Below are positions 38,901-45,965 of a stretch of 47,384 nucleotides of DNA, in pieces. The notes beneath the pieces were generated by a model, which did no database searches, had not been told where the DNA came from, and saw only the letters and a program-made list of their open reading frames with translations. Each line of letters begins with the position of its first letter. Position 1 is the first letter of the stretch. Position numbers and translations under genes: made by a program. Origin of the DNA: Chitinophaga pinensis (lineage in GTDB: Bacteria; Bacteroidota; Bacteroidia; NS11-12g; UBA9320); contig CAMDGU010000002.1 in NCBI GenBank assembly GCA_945897885.1, forward strand, positions 82,307-129,690. Direction: 5' to 3'.

Positions 38901-39713
38901 GGTAATAATGGTTGTAAAACTATGTTTGAAAAAGAAGTTACAGTGCTTCAACAACCTGCTGCTAATTTTTCTGCCCTAGATGCCTGCTTAGGACACGATG
39001 TTATATTTACCAATAAAACAAAAGGTGGCGGTATAATTAATTATAAATGGAAATTTGGTGATGGTGATAGTAGCAACTTTTTTTCTCCTGTTAAAAGGTA
39101 TAAAGAAACCATTGCTCAAACTTATAACGTAACCCTTAGTGCCAAAAATTTAGGTGGTTGTGAAGATGTTATAACTCTTCCCGTTAATATTAAAGAATCT
39201 CCGATATGCGGATTTAGTATAAAAACTGCAGGTACAGGCGGATTTGAATATAAATTTACACCTCCTAATATGACCTATCCATTCTATCAATGGAGTTTTG
39301 AAGGTGGAGGCTCTAGCAATTTAGCAGTTCCAACACATCGTTTCCCCGGAGATGGTAAATATAAGGTTAGGGTATTTATGAAAACTGTAGACGGTTGTGA
39401 TTGCGTGGACTCAAGTCAATTTGTTACCGTATACCATTTAGGCACAAATAAATTTGGAAGTAAATCAGGTATAGAATTCTACCCAAATCCTAACAACGGG
39501 CACTTTAATCTTCAGGTTTCAACATTAGCCCCTACCGAAACTTTCACACTAAATATTTTGGACTTGGCCGGTAAAGTTATTAGTACATCTTTATTAGCAG
39601 GCAATCAAAAACATAACTTGGTTTATGATGAACTTGCTAACGGATTGTATACCCTAGAAATTATTAAACAATCAGGGGAGAGAACAACTGCTAAAATGAA
39701 CATCTTAAAATAG
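35964..39713 (+). CDS. Large secreted PKD-repeat protein with T9SS type A sorting domain
   Basis: 1,249 residues. Signal peptide to about residue 20 (LNIKAQ). Residues 22-193 form a jelly-roll of the choice-of-anchor/MAM type (FSSSTSLPTGW; GRAVLEYSLNGGSSWTTY; AIDNFQLF). A CARDB-like domain (about 196-305) and a further beta region (about 310-535) follow. From about 670 come five or six PKD domains with repeated motifs: MWYFGDGDSSDIESPIHVYA, YKWNFGDGKTSAKVNPKHKY, HWKFGDGGGNNQDNPTHVYT, YTWDFGDGSNFSNNKNPQHN and YKWKFGDGDSSNFFSPVKRY. The last 75 residues (IEFYPNPNNGHFNLQV to TTAKMNILK) are a type A T9SS signal. The protein is surface-exposed or released, likely adhesive; no enzyme domain is seen. 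It has its own promoter with an inverted repeat. Confidence 0.9.
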   Translation: MKKTILIFALFFFTVLNIKAQSYLINEDFSSSTSLPTGWTNNMISGITTDDYWMFGKHPKFFFGPPFDNKYAIFDSYNGGSAGGTATNGQGENVALETPSVNTTGLSNLYLSFDYMELYNGGRAVLEYSLNGGSSWTTYATYTSVTSTPVRVTYNISSYVGYSAFKLRIRWDNTTNYTYSGYFAIDNFQLFSRYVTDATITGIDPMYDKSCPSASQQVNVVIKNAGTNSISNIPVTVNVSGAATATLNYTYTGSLASDANINVNVGNINTTAGGSVNFSATVNYSGDGYTTNDNFKTTRVSAGIAGNPVAKDGSACAKGSRVSIGVVKNAGDSTFWYNQSSGGSIIGEGNPFLTPPLNGTTTFYAQNARLFDNDQSAFQGPYRFNGIQYSGSFFNINASNEILIDSFWQQFAYPGAYTVSVYYKTGTYSGYESNSSAWTFHQSVSITSRGFGHMVGLKLTKPINVPAGNLYGFYILADGNTTQKCVTFKSGTLSYSNADLTINCGSVSNAQFTGISGYSWDGSVFYRKLCLSNRVAVKAEIKPSPTGASMIKSTPFEGIFDAGSVGSPDLLKLNQTNTYEFTPPTGYNNAGHITKWKINYVELKTPGGKTLPISDYSFAPPTSSTNAILSFKGHTKYLDSNITIIFNFSDLGPYFCDSTVKRVIRIVPTPKSDFTFNSPTCDGTPVVFENKSKIHSGNLTQMWYFGDGDSSDIESPIHVYATHGTYCVKLVTTSLPYKITHDTTICVVVTEIPKIEFKVFNACIGDSLSFSNTTSISAGKINYKWNFGDGKTSAKVNPKHKYTLAGTYQVTLEANSNGCKSLLTKKAHQFVRPVANFSVTGNCSKTEILFNNLTTIGLQDQFGSHWKFGDGGGNNQDNPTHVYTTPGTKVVKYVATSQFGCTDSMLKTITILASPEASFNNGPVCNVKPVIFNNTSNEPSGVLTTYTWDFGDGSNFSNNKNPQHNYPNLGLYTIKLIANGNNGCKTMFEKEVTVLQQPAANFSALDACLGHDVIFTNKTKGGGIINYKWKFGDGDSSNFFSPVKRYKETIAQTYNVTLSAKNLGGCEDVITLPVNIKESPICGFSIKTAGTGGFEYKFTPPNMTYPFYQWSFEGGGSSNLAVPTHRFPGDGKYKVRVFMKTVDGCDCVDSSQFVTVYHLGTNKFGSKSGIEFYPNPNNGHFNLQVSTLAPTETFTLNILDLAGKVISTSLLAGNQKHNLVYDELANGLYTLEIIKQSGERTTAKMNILK

Positions 39714-39734
39714 ATTTAACCTTATATTTCTTTT

Positions 39735-39771
39735 AGAAAGGCCTGACGATTGTCCGGCCTTTCTTATTTTT
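39735..39771 (+). terminator. Rho-independent terminator after the PKD-repeat gene
   Basis: A 9-base-pair stem AGAAAGGCC (39735-39743) with GGCCTTTCT (39756-39764), an inner GAC/GTC extension past one mismatch and a GATT loop, then TATTTTT. The T tract coincides with the pdxH -7 box. Confidence 0.85.
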
Positions 39772-39772
39772 G
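39765..39772 (+). promoter_or_regulatory. -7 promoter box of pdxH, overlapping the upstream terminator
   Basis: TATTTTTG, exact consensus, starts at the base after the terminator stem and ends 16 bases before the pdxH ATG. No TTG lies at normal -33 spacing. Confidence 0.5.
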
Positions 39773-39788
39773 TACCAAAATAAAAACC

Positions 39789-40418
39789 ATGCTATCTATC
39801 AAAAATTTAAGAGAAAATTACAGCAAGGGACAGTTGTTGGAAAAGGATATTCCAGCACATCCGGTTGATTTATTTGATGCCTGGTTTCAATTAAGTTTAT
39901 CATCCGCAGTAAAAGAGCCGAATGCAATGGTACTAAGTACTGTAAATGCCAAAAATCAACCCCGATCAAGGGTTGTCTTGCTAAAAGATTATTCAAAAGA
40001 TGGATTTGTTTTTTATACCAATTATGAGAGTGACAAAGGTGTGGAAATTGAAAATAACCCGAATGTTTGCCTTAATTTTTTGTGGTTGGAAATGGAAAAA
40101 CAAGTAAGAATTGAAGGAGTTGCAACAAAAGTGAGTGAACACGAATCAACCGAATATTTTAATTCACGACCCGATGGCAGCAAAATTGGCGCTATTATCA
40201 GTAACCAAAGTAAACCCATAATGAGCCGTGAGGAACTGAACAAGCGCTTATCAGATTTTGATATTACAAGCCCAATCGTTAAACCCAAACATTGGGGGGG
40301 GTATATTATTAAACCAAATGTAATTGAATTTTGGCAAGGTAGAGCCAATCGACTGCACGATCGTATAGAATATATATTGGTTAATGACCAATGGGGATTC
40401 CATAGGCTTCAACCATAA
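39789..40418 (+). CDS. pdxH: Pyridoxamine 5'-phosphate oxidase
   Basis: 209 residues from ATG 39789 (MLSIKNLRENYSKGQLLEKD), a normal PdxH length. An upstream in-frame TTG (39750) lies within the terminator stem and is rejected. FMN and PLP contacts are visible: RVVLLKDYSKDGFVFYTNYE, NFLWLEMEKQVRIEG, SRPDGSKIGAIISNQS and the C-terminal EFWQGRANRLHDRIEY and RLQP. It oxidises pyridoxamine or pyridoxine phosphate to PLP with oxygen. An eight-base G run encodes WGGY near residue 170. Flanked by terminators on both sides, so monocistronic. Confidence 0.96.
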   Translation: MLSIKNLRENYSKGQLLEKDIPAHPVDLFDAWFQLSLSSAVKEPNAMVLSTVNAKNQPRSRVVLLKDYSKDGFVFYTNYESDKGVEIENNPNVCLNFLWLEMEKQVRIEGVATKVSEHESTEYFNSRPDGSKIGAIISNQSKPIMSREELNKRLSDFDITSPIVKPKHWGGYIIKPNVIEFWQGRANRLHDRIEYILVNDQWGFHRLQP

Positions 40419-40445
40419 AAAAAGACCCATTAGGGTCTTTTTTTT
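40417..40445. terminator. Bidirectional terminator between pdxH and rpsTHX
   Basis: A perfect 12-base-pair stem: seven A then GACCC at 40417-40428, loop ATTA, and GGGTC then seven T at 40433-40444. The A and T runs serve both strands, ending pdxH (whose stop lies in the first arm) and the minus-strand THX gene. Confidence 0.93.
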
Positions 40446-40465
40446 ATGCAAACTATAATGTATGC

Positions 40466-40585
40466 TTACTTAGTTTCTTTAGCAGCAGCAGTTGCTTTTG
40501 GTAAATTAGAAACACGTGGACGGGTGTTACCATAAGATCCCATGATTCTTTTACCTTTTGCTGATTTTTTATCGCCTTTTCCCAT
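40466..40585 (-). CDS. 30S ribosomal protein THX
   Basis: A 39-residue frame: MGKGDKKSAKGKRIMGSYGN, then TRPRVSNLPKATAAAKETK. MGKGDKKS-x-KGK-x-GSYG-x-RPR is the signature of the small basic THX protein that sits in a cavity at the top of the 30S head in Thermus and is found across Bacteroidota. It is too short for standard length cut-offs and is easily missed. An exact TAAATTTG -7 box lies 19 bases upstream on the same strand, and a bidirectional terminator lies 21 bases after the stop. Confidence 0.9.
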   Translation of the reverse strand: MGKGDKKSAKGKRIMGSYGNTRPRVSNLPKATAAAKETK

Positions 40586-40604
40586 TGTTATTTTTTTAGT
40601 ACTG

Positions 40605-40612
40605 CAAATTTA
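40605..40612 (-). promoter_or_regulatory. -7 promoter box of the THX gene
   Basis: TAAATTTG on the minus strand, exact TAnnTTTG, 19 bases before the ATG at 40585. It lies between the end of pepT and the THX start, giving THX its own promoter. Confidence 0.6.
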
Positions 40613-40641
40613 TCTTTTTTTAGGTTTTAAAAAAATTGTTT

Positions 40642-41889
40642 TTAACTCTTTTCTTCCCAAACCATGCACAAATGAACAATTGTTTCTACCGCCTTTTGCA
40701 TATCTTGAACTGAAACCCATTCTAATTTTGAATGGAATGCATGTTCACCGGCAAAAATATTAGGACAAGGCAATCCCATAAAAGAAAGTCTTGAACCATC
40801 TGTTCCACCTCTAATACTCTCTGTAATTGGAGTTAAACCAGTTCTTTTTATAGCCTCCATAGCATAATCTACTACATGTGGAAATTGAACTAAAATTTCC
40901 TTCATGTTTCGGTATTGATCATACGTTTCTAATTTGTACGATGAATGGGGATAGTTTGATAAAATTGCATCTGCAACCTTTCTTATTTCATTAGCATTAT
41001 CTGTTAATGTTTCATTATCAAAACCGCGAATAATAAATTTCACAACTGCTTCTTCAATGTGTCCACTTATAGAGGTTGGATGAACAAATCCATGCTTTTT
41101 CTCTGTTGTTTCAGGAGAAAGGCGGTCTTTAGGCAATGCAGATACTATGTCAGAAGCTATTTTTATTGCACTTTCCATTTTACCTTTAGCAAAACCAGGG
41201 TGAGTGGAAACACCATTTATAGTAAGGGTGGCACCATCAGCGCTAAACGTTTCATCTTCAATATGTCCGGCGGATTCACCATCCATCGTGTAACCAAAAT
41301 CAGCTCCTAATTTTTTAATATCTACTTTATCTACCCCTCTTCCAATTTCCTCATCCGGTGTAAATAGTATTCTAATTTTACCATGCTTTATTTCGGGATG
41401 TTGAAGTAAATAATGTGCGGCATCCATAATTTCTGCCAACCCCGCTTTATTATCAGCTCCCAGCAAAGTGGTACCATCGGCAGTAATTATATCATTACCT
41501 ATCTGATTTTTTAAATCAGGATGAGCTTTTGGATCTAATGATATGTTGGCATCTTGAGGAAACTTAATAATTCCACCAAAATAATTTTTATGAACGATTG
41601 GTTTTACATCTTTGCCACTGCAATCAGGCGATGTATCCATGTGCGAACAAAAGCAAATTACTGGAATTGGTTTATCTGTATTGGCTTCAATGGTTGCATA
41701 TACATACCCATGTTCATCTAAATGGGCATCCATTATACCCATCAATTGTAATTCTTCAACCAATACCTTGCCTAAATTCTTTTGCTTTTCGGTAGAAGGA
41801 CAAGTTGGTGATTCGGGGTCAGATTGTGTATCTATTTGAACGTATTTTAGAAAACGCTCGGCAACTGTAAATGAATAATTGTTGAACAC
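40642..41889 (-). CDS. pepT: Peptidase T (tripeptide aminopeptidase)
   Basis: 415 residues of the M20B family. The first block ERFLKYVQIDTQSDPESPTC is diagnostic of PepT. Zinc ligands lie in CSHMDTSPD, LLGADNKAGLAEIMDA, FTPDEEIGRG, MDGESAGHIEDETFSAD and NIFAGEHAFHSKLEWVS. It removes the N-terminal residue from tripeptides in the cytoplasm. The start is GTG at 41889; there is no ATG nearby and the N-terminus aligns with family expectation. It begins 2 bases after the msrA stop, so the two are one operon. Confidence 0.95.
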   Translation of the reverse strand: MFNNYSFTVAERFLKYVQIDTQSDPESPTCPSTEKQKNLGKVLVEELQLMGIMDAHLDEHGYVYATIEANTDKPIPVICFCSHMDTSPDCSGKDVKPIVHKNYFGGIIKFPQDANISLDPKAHPDLKNQIGNDIITADGTTLLGADNKAGLAEIMDAAHYLLQHPEIKHGKIRILFTPDEEIGRGVDKVDIKKLGADFGYTMDGESAGHIEDETFSADGATLTINGVSTHPGFAKGKMESAIKIASDIVSALPKDRLSPETTEKKHGFVHPTSISGHIEEAVVKFIIRGFDNETLTDNANEIRKVADAILSNYPHSSYKLETYDQYRNMKEILVQFPHVVDYAMEAIKRTGLTPITESIRGGTDGSRLSFMGLPCPNIFAGEHAFHSKLEWVSVQDMQKAVETIVHLCMVWEEKS

Positions 41890-41891
41890 TT

Positions 41892-42557
41892 TTATTTTAA
41901 TTTACTTTTAAATGCTTTTCTAAACTTATCTAATTTTGGACGTATGATATAGACACAATAGCTTTGGTCGCTATTATTTTTGTAATAATTCTGGTGATAA
42001 TCTTCGGCCCTATAAAATTTGGTCATTGGAGCAATTTCTGTAATTACTGGTTTTGGAAACGCATTTTCCTCATTCAATTTATTTTTATAAAACTCTGCTT
42101 CTTCTTTTTGTTTCTGCGTATGATAGAAAACAGCACTACGGTATTGAGGTCCTACGTCATTTCCTTGCTTATCGCGACTGGTTGGGTCATGTATTTCCCA
42201 AAAAACTTCCAGTAATTCTTTAAAAGAAGTAACCGATGGGTCGTAAATTACTTGGGTAACTTCCACATGTCCTGTGGTTCCGCTGCTAATTTCTTCATAA
42301 GTTGGGTCAACTTTGGTTCCACCGGCATAGCCTGATTTTACACTATGCACACCTTTCACTTCTTGAAATATAGCTTCCACACACCAAAAGCAGCCTGCAC
42401 CAAACGTGGCTGTGTCCCATTTTGTTGAATCCTTTATCTCCATAATTTTTTCGTTTTTAGTATCTTTTGGCTTGTCCTCCGTTGTCTTTTTTGTTTTTCC
42501 AACGCAGCCCACGCTTAGTAAAAACAAGGTTACAGGTAATAATATAAGTGATTTCAT
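41892..42557 (-). CDS. msrA: Peptide methionine (S)-S-oxide reductase, lipoprotein form
   Basis: 221 residues. The signal peptide has lipobox LSVGC (Cys18), so this MsrA is anchored in the periplasm or outer membrane instead of the cytoplasm. After a Lys-rich linker the catalytic motif FGAGCFWCVEAIFQ follows, then VKSGYAGGTKVDPTYEEI, HVEVTQVIYDP and FWEIHDPTSRDKQGNDVGPQ. It reduces methionine-S-sulfoxide in exported proteins, so it needs a periplasmic thiol donor. No MsrB domain is fused. pepT follows after 2 bases. Confidence 0.95.
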   Translation of the reverse strand: MKSLILLPVTLFLLSVGCVGKTKKTTEDKPKDTKNEKIMEIKDSTKWDTATFGAGCFWCVEAIFQEVKGVHSVKSGYAGGTKVDPTYEEISSGTTGHVEVTQVIYDPSVTSFKELLEVFWEIHDPTSRDKQGNDVGPQYRSAVFYHTQKQKEEAEFYKNKLNEENAFPKPVITEIAPMTKFYRAEDYHQNYYKNNSDQSYCVYIIRPKLDKFRKAFKSKLK

Positions 42558-42575
42558 TTGCTTTTAATTATCCTT

Positions 42576-42583
42576 CAAATGTA
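42576..42583 (-). promoter_or_regulatory. -7 promoter box of msrA-pepT
   Basis: TACATTTG on the minus strand, exact consensus, 18 bases before the msrA ATG. Confidence 0.55.
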
Positions 42584-42602
42584 ACCCTTCAATCCTGGTA
42601 AT

Positions 42603-43631
42603 TCAAACACTTAATATTTCAGAAATGTTTTGCTCTACTTCCAATAAGGTTACCAAATTTATACATGGATTTTCGCGACGAACGCACTGAACTTGGTCAC
42701 AAGGATTACAATCTAAAATATGATGAACGACTTTTGACTTGTCTCCTATTGGATAAAAAACACCTGGTACACCCGGCCCATAGATTCCAACTAAAGGGGT
42801 TTTCATTACCGCGGCTATGTGCAAAGGACCACTCTCATTACCTACAAATAGCTTTGCCTTTTGAACCAAACATGCAAAATGCAACAACGAAAAATTGCGA
42901 GTGCACACGACAGCTTCAACCTTTGAAAGCTTTATTATTTCATTAATTACAGGTTCATCTTCCTCTGTTCCTGCAAAAACTATTTGAAGGTTATATTTTT
43001 CTATTAAAATTTTTATAAGGCTTGAAAATTTCTCTACCGGCCATTGTCTTAGTTTTCTTCTTGCTCCGCAATGTATTACCGCAAAATTTTTAAGCTTTTT
43101 ATCCAAAATAAATTCTTCTACAAATGCTTTAGAATTTTGATCAAGCTTTATTTCAGGTGTGAATGGTATTGTTCCCTTTGGTAAAAGCGATTTTATTACC
43201 TCAAAATTTGTAATAACTTCATGCTTTTGGCCACCTTTTAATTTATTTAAAAACCTTACAGTTCCTCTGTCCAATCTCCTGTTGGGCATTTTATCAATGG
43301 CATACTTCATAGTATCCCAATTGCCTCTTAATTCTACAACCAAATCAAATTTTTCGCTGACAGGTATTTGATGAATTATATGAGAGATAGAAGGAGTATT
43401 TTGAACCAAAGGCTTTACAAACGGTTTGCAAAGCAAGGTAATTGGGGCATCAGGATATTGAATCTTTAGGTGTTCAAAAACATGCAGCGCATATACCATG
43501 TCACCAATTTCATCCAACTTTATTACCAAAATTGAATGAACAGGTTTTTTAGGTTTAATAAAATTTATAAACCAGCTAACTAGTGCTGATGCTAAAAAGT
43601 AAAATTGTTCTTTGTTAAATTTTTGGAGCAT
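42603..43631 (-). CDS. Glycosyltransferase family 9 (heptosyltransferase-like)
   Basis: 342 residues. The N-terminal SILVIKLDEIGDMVYALHVF is the typical GT9 start (KxDxIGD). The C-terminal nucleotide-sugar half has FAVIHCGARRKLRQWPVEKF, IVFAGTEEDEPVI, FVGNESGPLHIAAVMKTPLV and GIYGP. GT9 enzymes add ADP-heptose or similar sugars to lipopolysaccharide cores. The last 30 residues carry four Cys (HHILDCNPCDQVQCVRREN, then CINLV), a cluster seen in many GT9 proteins. It follows the cyclase gene by 35 bases and precedes msrA by 45; the operon structure is uncertain. Confidence 0.93.
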   Translation of the reverse strand: MLQKFNKEQFYFLASALVSWFINFIKPKKPVHSILVIKLDEIGDMVYALHVFEHLKIQYPDAPITLLCKPFVKPLVQNTPSISHIIHQIPVSEKFDLVVELRGNWDTMKYAIDKMPNRRLDRGTVRFLNKLKGGQKHEVITNFEVIKSLLPKGTIPFTPEIKLDQNSKAFVEEFILDKKLKNFAVIHCGARRKLRQWPVEKFSSLIKILIEKYNLQIVFAGTEEDEPVINEIIKLSKVEAVVCTRNFSLLHFACLVQKAKLFVGNESGPLHIAAVMKTPLVGIYGPGVPGVFYPIGDKSKVVHHILDCNPCDQVQCVRRENPCINLVTLLEVEQNISEILSV

Positions 43632-43666
43632 TCTCTATTTTTATCCTCACAATGCCATTAAAAAAA

Positions 43667-44416
43667 TTATAATTTTAATCGGTATAATAATGGTCGGCTT
43701 GGGCTTGCATCCGACTGAAACGAGGCAATCTGGATATCCAGCATGTATAAACCATTTTCAATAGAATCATCAACATATATTAATTCAGTAATGGTGGCAT
43801 CCATTCGTGGGGATTCAGGAACTCCGAAAAAGGCTTTATGTGCCAACAGTTTTCCGCCATCATCTTCCCTATCCACCGAAGGAATGTCGCACAACAAATG
43901 CTTTATTCCCTTTTCTTTAAAATATTGTAAAACCTCAGGTGCAAAATATGCCGGATTTTTACCTGAATAATCCATTGTTTTTTTAGAACTGTCATTAGGC
44001 CGAGTTCTTACTATTATTGCCTCCAAACTATTGTTACTATCAATAGGAACAATAAGATTTTTGGTTATTACCAAATTATCACCAATCTGCTCAGGAATTA
44101 CTGTTATTAATCGAGCCATCATAAGTCCCTGATGTAAAGCCTCTGTAATCGATTGTTGTTCTGCCGTTATATGACCAATACATTCGGTATGGGTTCCGTT
44201 TCCATGCGGTGTGAAACTTATAACATCCACATTGCAGGCTCCTCCTTTAGCTACATTCCCAATAAAACTCCCTGCTTGGTAAGATTTAAAAAGAGGCCGG
44301 TCGGTATAAAAACAATTGGTTCCTAATCCATCGTGTCTTACTCCTAAAGAAATATCCAATGGTAATGACGTATTAAAACTGTATAAAATATCGTTGTACT
44401 TGAAAGAGAGTTGCAT
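43667..44416 (-). CDS. Cyclase/kynurenine formamidase family metal-dependent hydrolase
   Basis: 249 residues. The signature HGNGTHTECIGHI (H-x-G-T-H-x-E/D) carries the metal ligands of the cyclase family (PF04199), and DIPSVDREDDGG and LLAHKAFFG later in the sequence fit the formamidase branch. No signal peptide. Related enzymes hydrolyse N-formylkynurenine in tryptophan catabolism or open other cyclic amides, but no kynurenine genes are near, so substrate is open. The ATG at 44416 is clear. Confidence 0.88.
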   Translation of the reverse strand: MQLSFKYNDILYSFNTSLPLDISLGVRHDGLGTNCFYTDRPLFKSYQAGSFIGNVAKGGACNVDVISFTPHGNGTHTECIGHITAEQQSITEALHQGLMMARLITVIPEQIGDNLVITKNLIVPIDSNNSLEAIIVRTRPNDSSKKTMDYSGKNPAYFAPEVLQYFKEKGIKHLLCDIPSVDREDDGGKLLAHKAFFGVPESPRMDATITELIYVDDSIENGLYMLDIQIASFQSDASPSRPLLYRLKL

Positions 44417-44471
44417 AACTGCTATTGGTTGGTAAAATTACCATTTTTTGTAAAAGATTAACTTATCTAAT

Positions 44472-44479
44472 TATTTTTG
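44472..44479 (+). promoter_or_regulatory. -7 promoter box of the histidine kinase gene
   Basis: TATTTTTG, exact consensus; the ATG at 44489 follows after 9 bases. The in-frame TTG at 44477 is part of this box. Confidence 0.55.
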
Positions 44480-44488
44480 AAACACACA

Positions 44489-45652
44489 ATGAACTCCTAC
44501 AGATTTAATCGGATTATAAAACCGGTAATACTTATTTTGGCCATGATGATAGGTGCCATATCGCTTTGGTACACCAACAATTTGACAAAAAAAATGGAAA
44601 AGGAGGAAGAATTAAAAATAAAAACCTGGGCAAAAGCTACAGCGCAATTGGCTTCCAGTGATTTTTCAGTAGACCTAACTTTTCTACTTGAAATTGTGAG
44701 CCAAAATACCACCATACCAGTAATACTTACCGATGAAAATGAAAATGTAACAAGTTGGCGAAATATAGACTCAGCTAAAGCTGCCCGAAATAATGATTAT
44801 ATTATAAAAACACTCGAAAAAATGAAGTCGGCTCATGAACCAATTGTTTTAAATTATTTTGAAGGCCAAAAGGTTAAAGTTTTTTATTTAGACTCAAAAA
44901 TACTTACCCGCTTAAAATATTATCCATTTGTTCAACTAATCATCATTTCTGTTTTTTTAATAATAAGTTATTTAGCTTTTAGTTACTCTCGCCGTTCGGA
45001 GCAAAACCTTGTATGGGTAGGTATGAGTAAGGAAACCGCTCATCAACTTGGAACCCCGCTATCATCACTCATGGCTTGGATTGAAATAAGCCGCGAGGAT
45101 GAAAGTAGCAATAAAGAAATTTTAAAGGAAATGGAAAAGGATGTGAACCGCCTTGAAATAATAACTGAGCGGTTTTCAAAAATAGGGTCCGACCCAAAAC
45201 TTGAACCTTTGGATATTGTGAAAGAGCTTGAAACATCCATTGATTATTTAAAAAACAGAACGTCTAAACTAGTAACCTTTGCGGTAAACAATCATTTGCA
45301 AACCCCGGTTTTAATAAATATAAATACTTACCTATTTGCCTGGGCCATAGAAAACCTTACAAAAAATGCTATTGACGCCATGGATGGGGTAGGTTCAATA
45401 ACTTTTAATATAGAACAACGTGGACATAATGCTATAATAGATATAAGCGATACCGGAAAAGGAATACCTGCCAACCGATTCAAAACCATTTTCAAACCGG
45501 GATTTACAACCAAAAAGCGGGGTTGGGGCCTTGGTTTATCTTTCGTTAAACGAATAATAGAAAACTACCACAAAGGGCATATTATCGTTAAAGAATCCTT
45601 TCATAATAAAGGGACGACGTTTAGGATAACATTAAAAATTGAATCCTTCTAA
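44489..45652 (+). CDS. Sensor histidine kinase
   Basis: 387 residues from ATG 44489. Two membrane helices at about 9-27 and 147-167 flank a periplasmic sensor domain of about 120 residues that I cannot assign. The phosphoacceptor region is VGMSKETAHQLGTPLSSL with His185. The ATPase domain has the N box FAWAIENLTKNAIDAM, G1 DISDTGKGIPANRF and G2 FTTKKRGWGLGLSFVKRIIE. It should autophosphorylate and pass phosphate to a response regulator, but no regulator gene is adjacent, so it is an orphan kinase. The longer start at TTG 44477 lies within the promoter box. Confidence 0.93.
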   Translation: MNSYRFNRIIKPVILILAMMIGAISLWYTNNLTKKMEKEEELKIKTWAKATAQLASSDFSVDLTFLLEIVSQNTTIPVILTDENENVTSWRNIDSAKAARNNDYIIKTLEKMKSAHEPIVLNYFEGQKVKVFYLDSKILTRLKYYPFVQLIIISVFLIISYLAFSYSRRSEQNLVWVGMSKETAHQLGTPLSSLMAWIEISREDESSNKEILKEMEKDVNRLEIITERFSKIGSDPKLEPLDIVKELETSIDYLKNRTSKLVTFAVNNHLQTPVLININTYLFAWAIENLTKNAIDAMDGVGSITFNIEQRGHNAIIDISDTGKGIPANRFKTIFKPGFTTKKRGWGLGLSFVKRIIENYHKGHIIVKESFHNKGTTFRITLKIESF

Positions 45653-45660
45653 AACAAGAA

Positions 45661-45925
45661 ATGACGCGACGCCGATATCTGGGGCAGGGCCACCATTTTG
45701 GCGGCCCAACACACAGCGGTGCTGAAAGAAATTCATTTAAGGAATTTGATTTTTTATTAATTGAGATAAAGATTCTAACCCAATAAGTTCCACTATACCC
45801 ATTTTACTGCTTTCAGTGTGGTGGCCTTGGCAAAACGGCGGGTTAGCCCCGGACTTGTGCGCTGAAGCTTCGTTTTGCCTTGATTTTTTGGTTACTTTTT
45901 CATCTAAGGAAAAAGTAACAAATCC
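45661..45925. repeat. Structured GC-richer intergenic repeat-like element
   Basis: The 313 bases between the kinase and the M20 gene hold no convincing gene but several inverted repeats: GGGCC/GGCCC at 45687-45707, GGCAAAACG/CGTTTTGCC at 45829-45837 and 45871-45879, and GTTACTTTTTC/GAAAAAGTAAC at 45891-45901 and 45909-45919. The stretch CGTTTTGCCTTGATTTTTTG with the GTTACTTTTTC hairpin looks like a dispersed intergenic repeat I associate with Bacteroidota genomes. Base composition differs from the AT-rich surroundings. Only one copy is in this window, so repeat status is inferred. Confidence 0.55.
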
Positions 45926-45965
45926 TTTGCCTAGATTCGTGTCTACAAGAATTGAAACAAACAAT

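Noticed and set aside
45737-45964. A 75-residue minus-strand frame (and a 73-residue plus-strand frame at 45816) in the gap before the M20 gene.
   Set aside because: They run through the inverted repeats, have no start signal and no family resemblance; the translated phrases come from the structured repeat itself.
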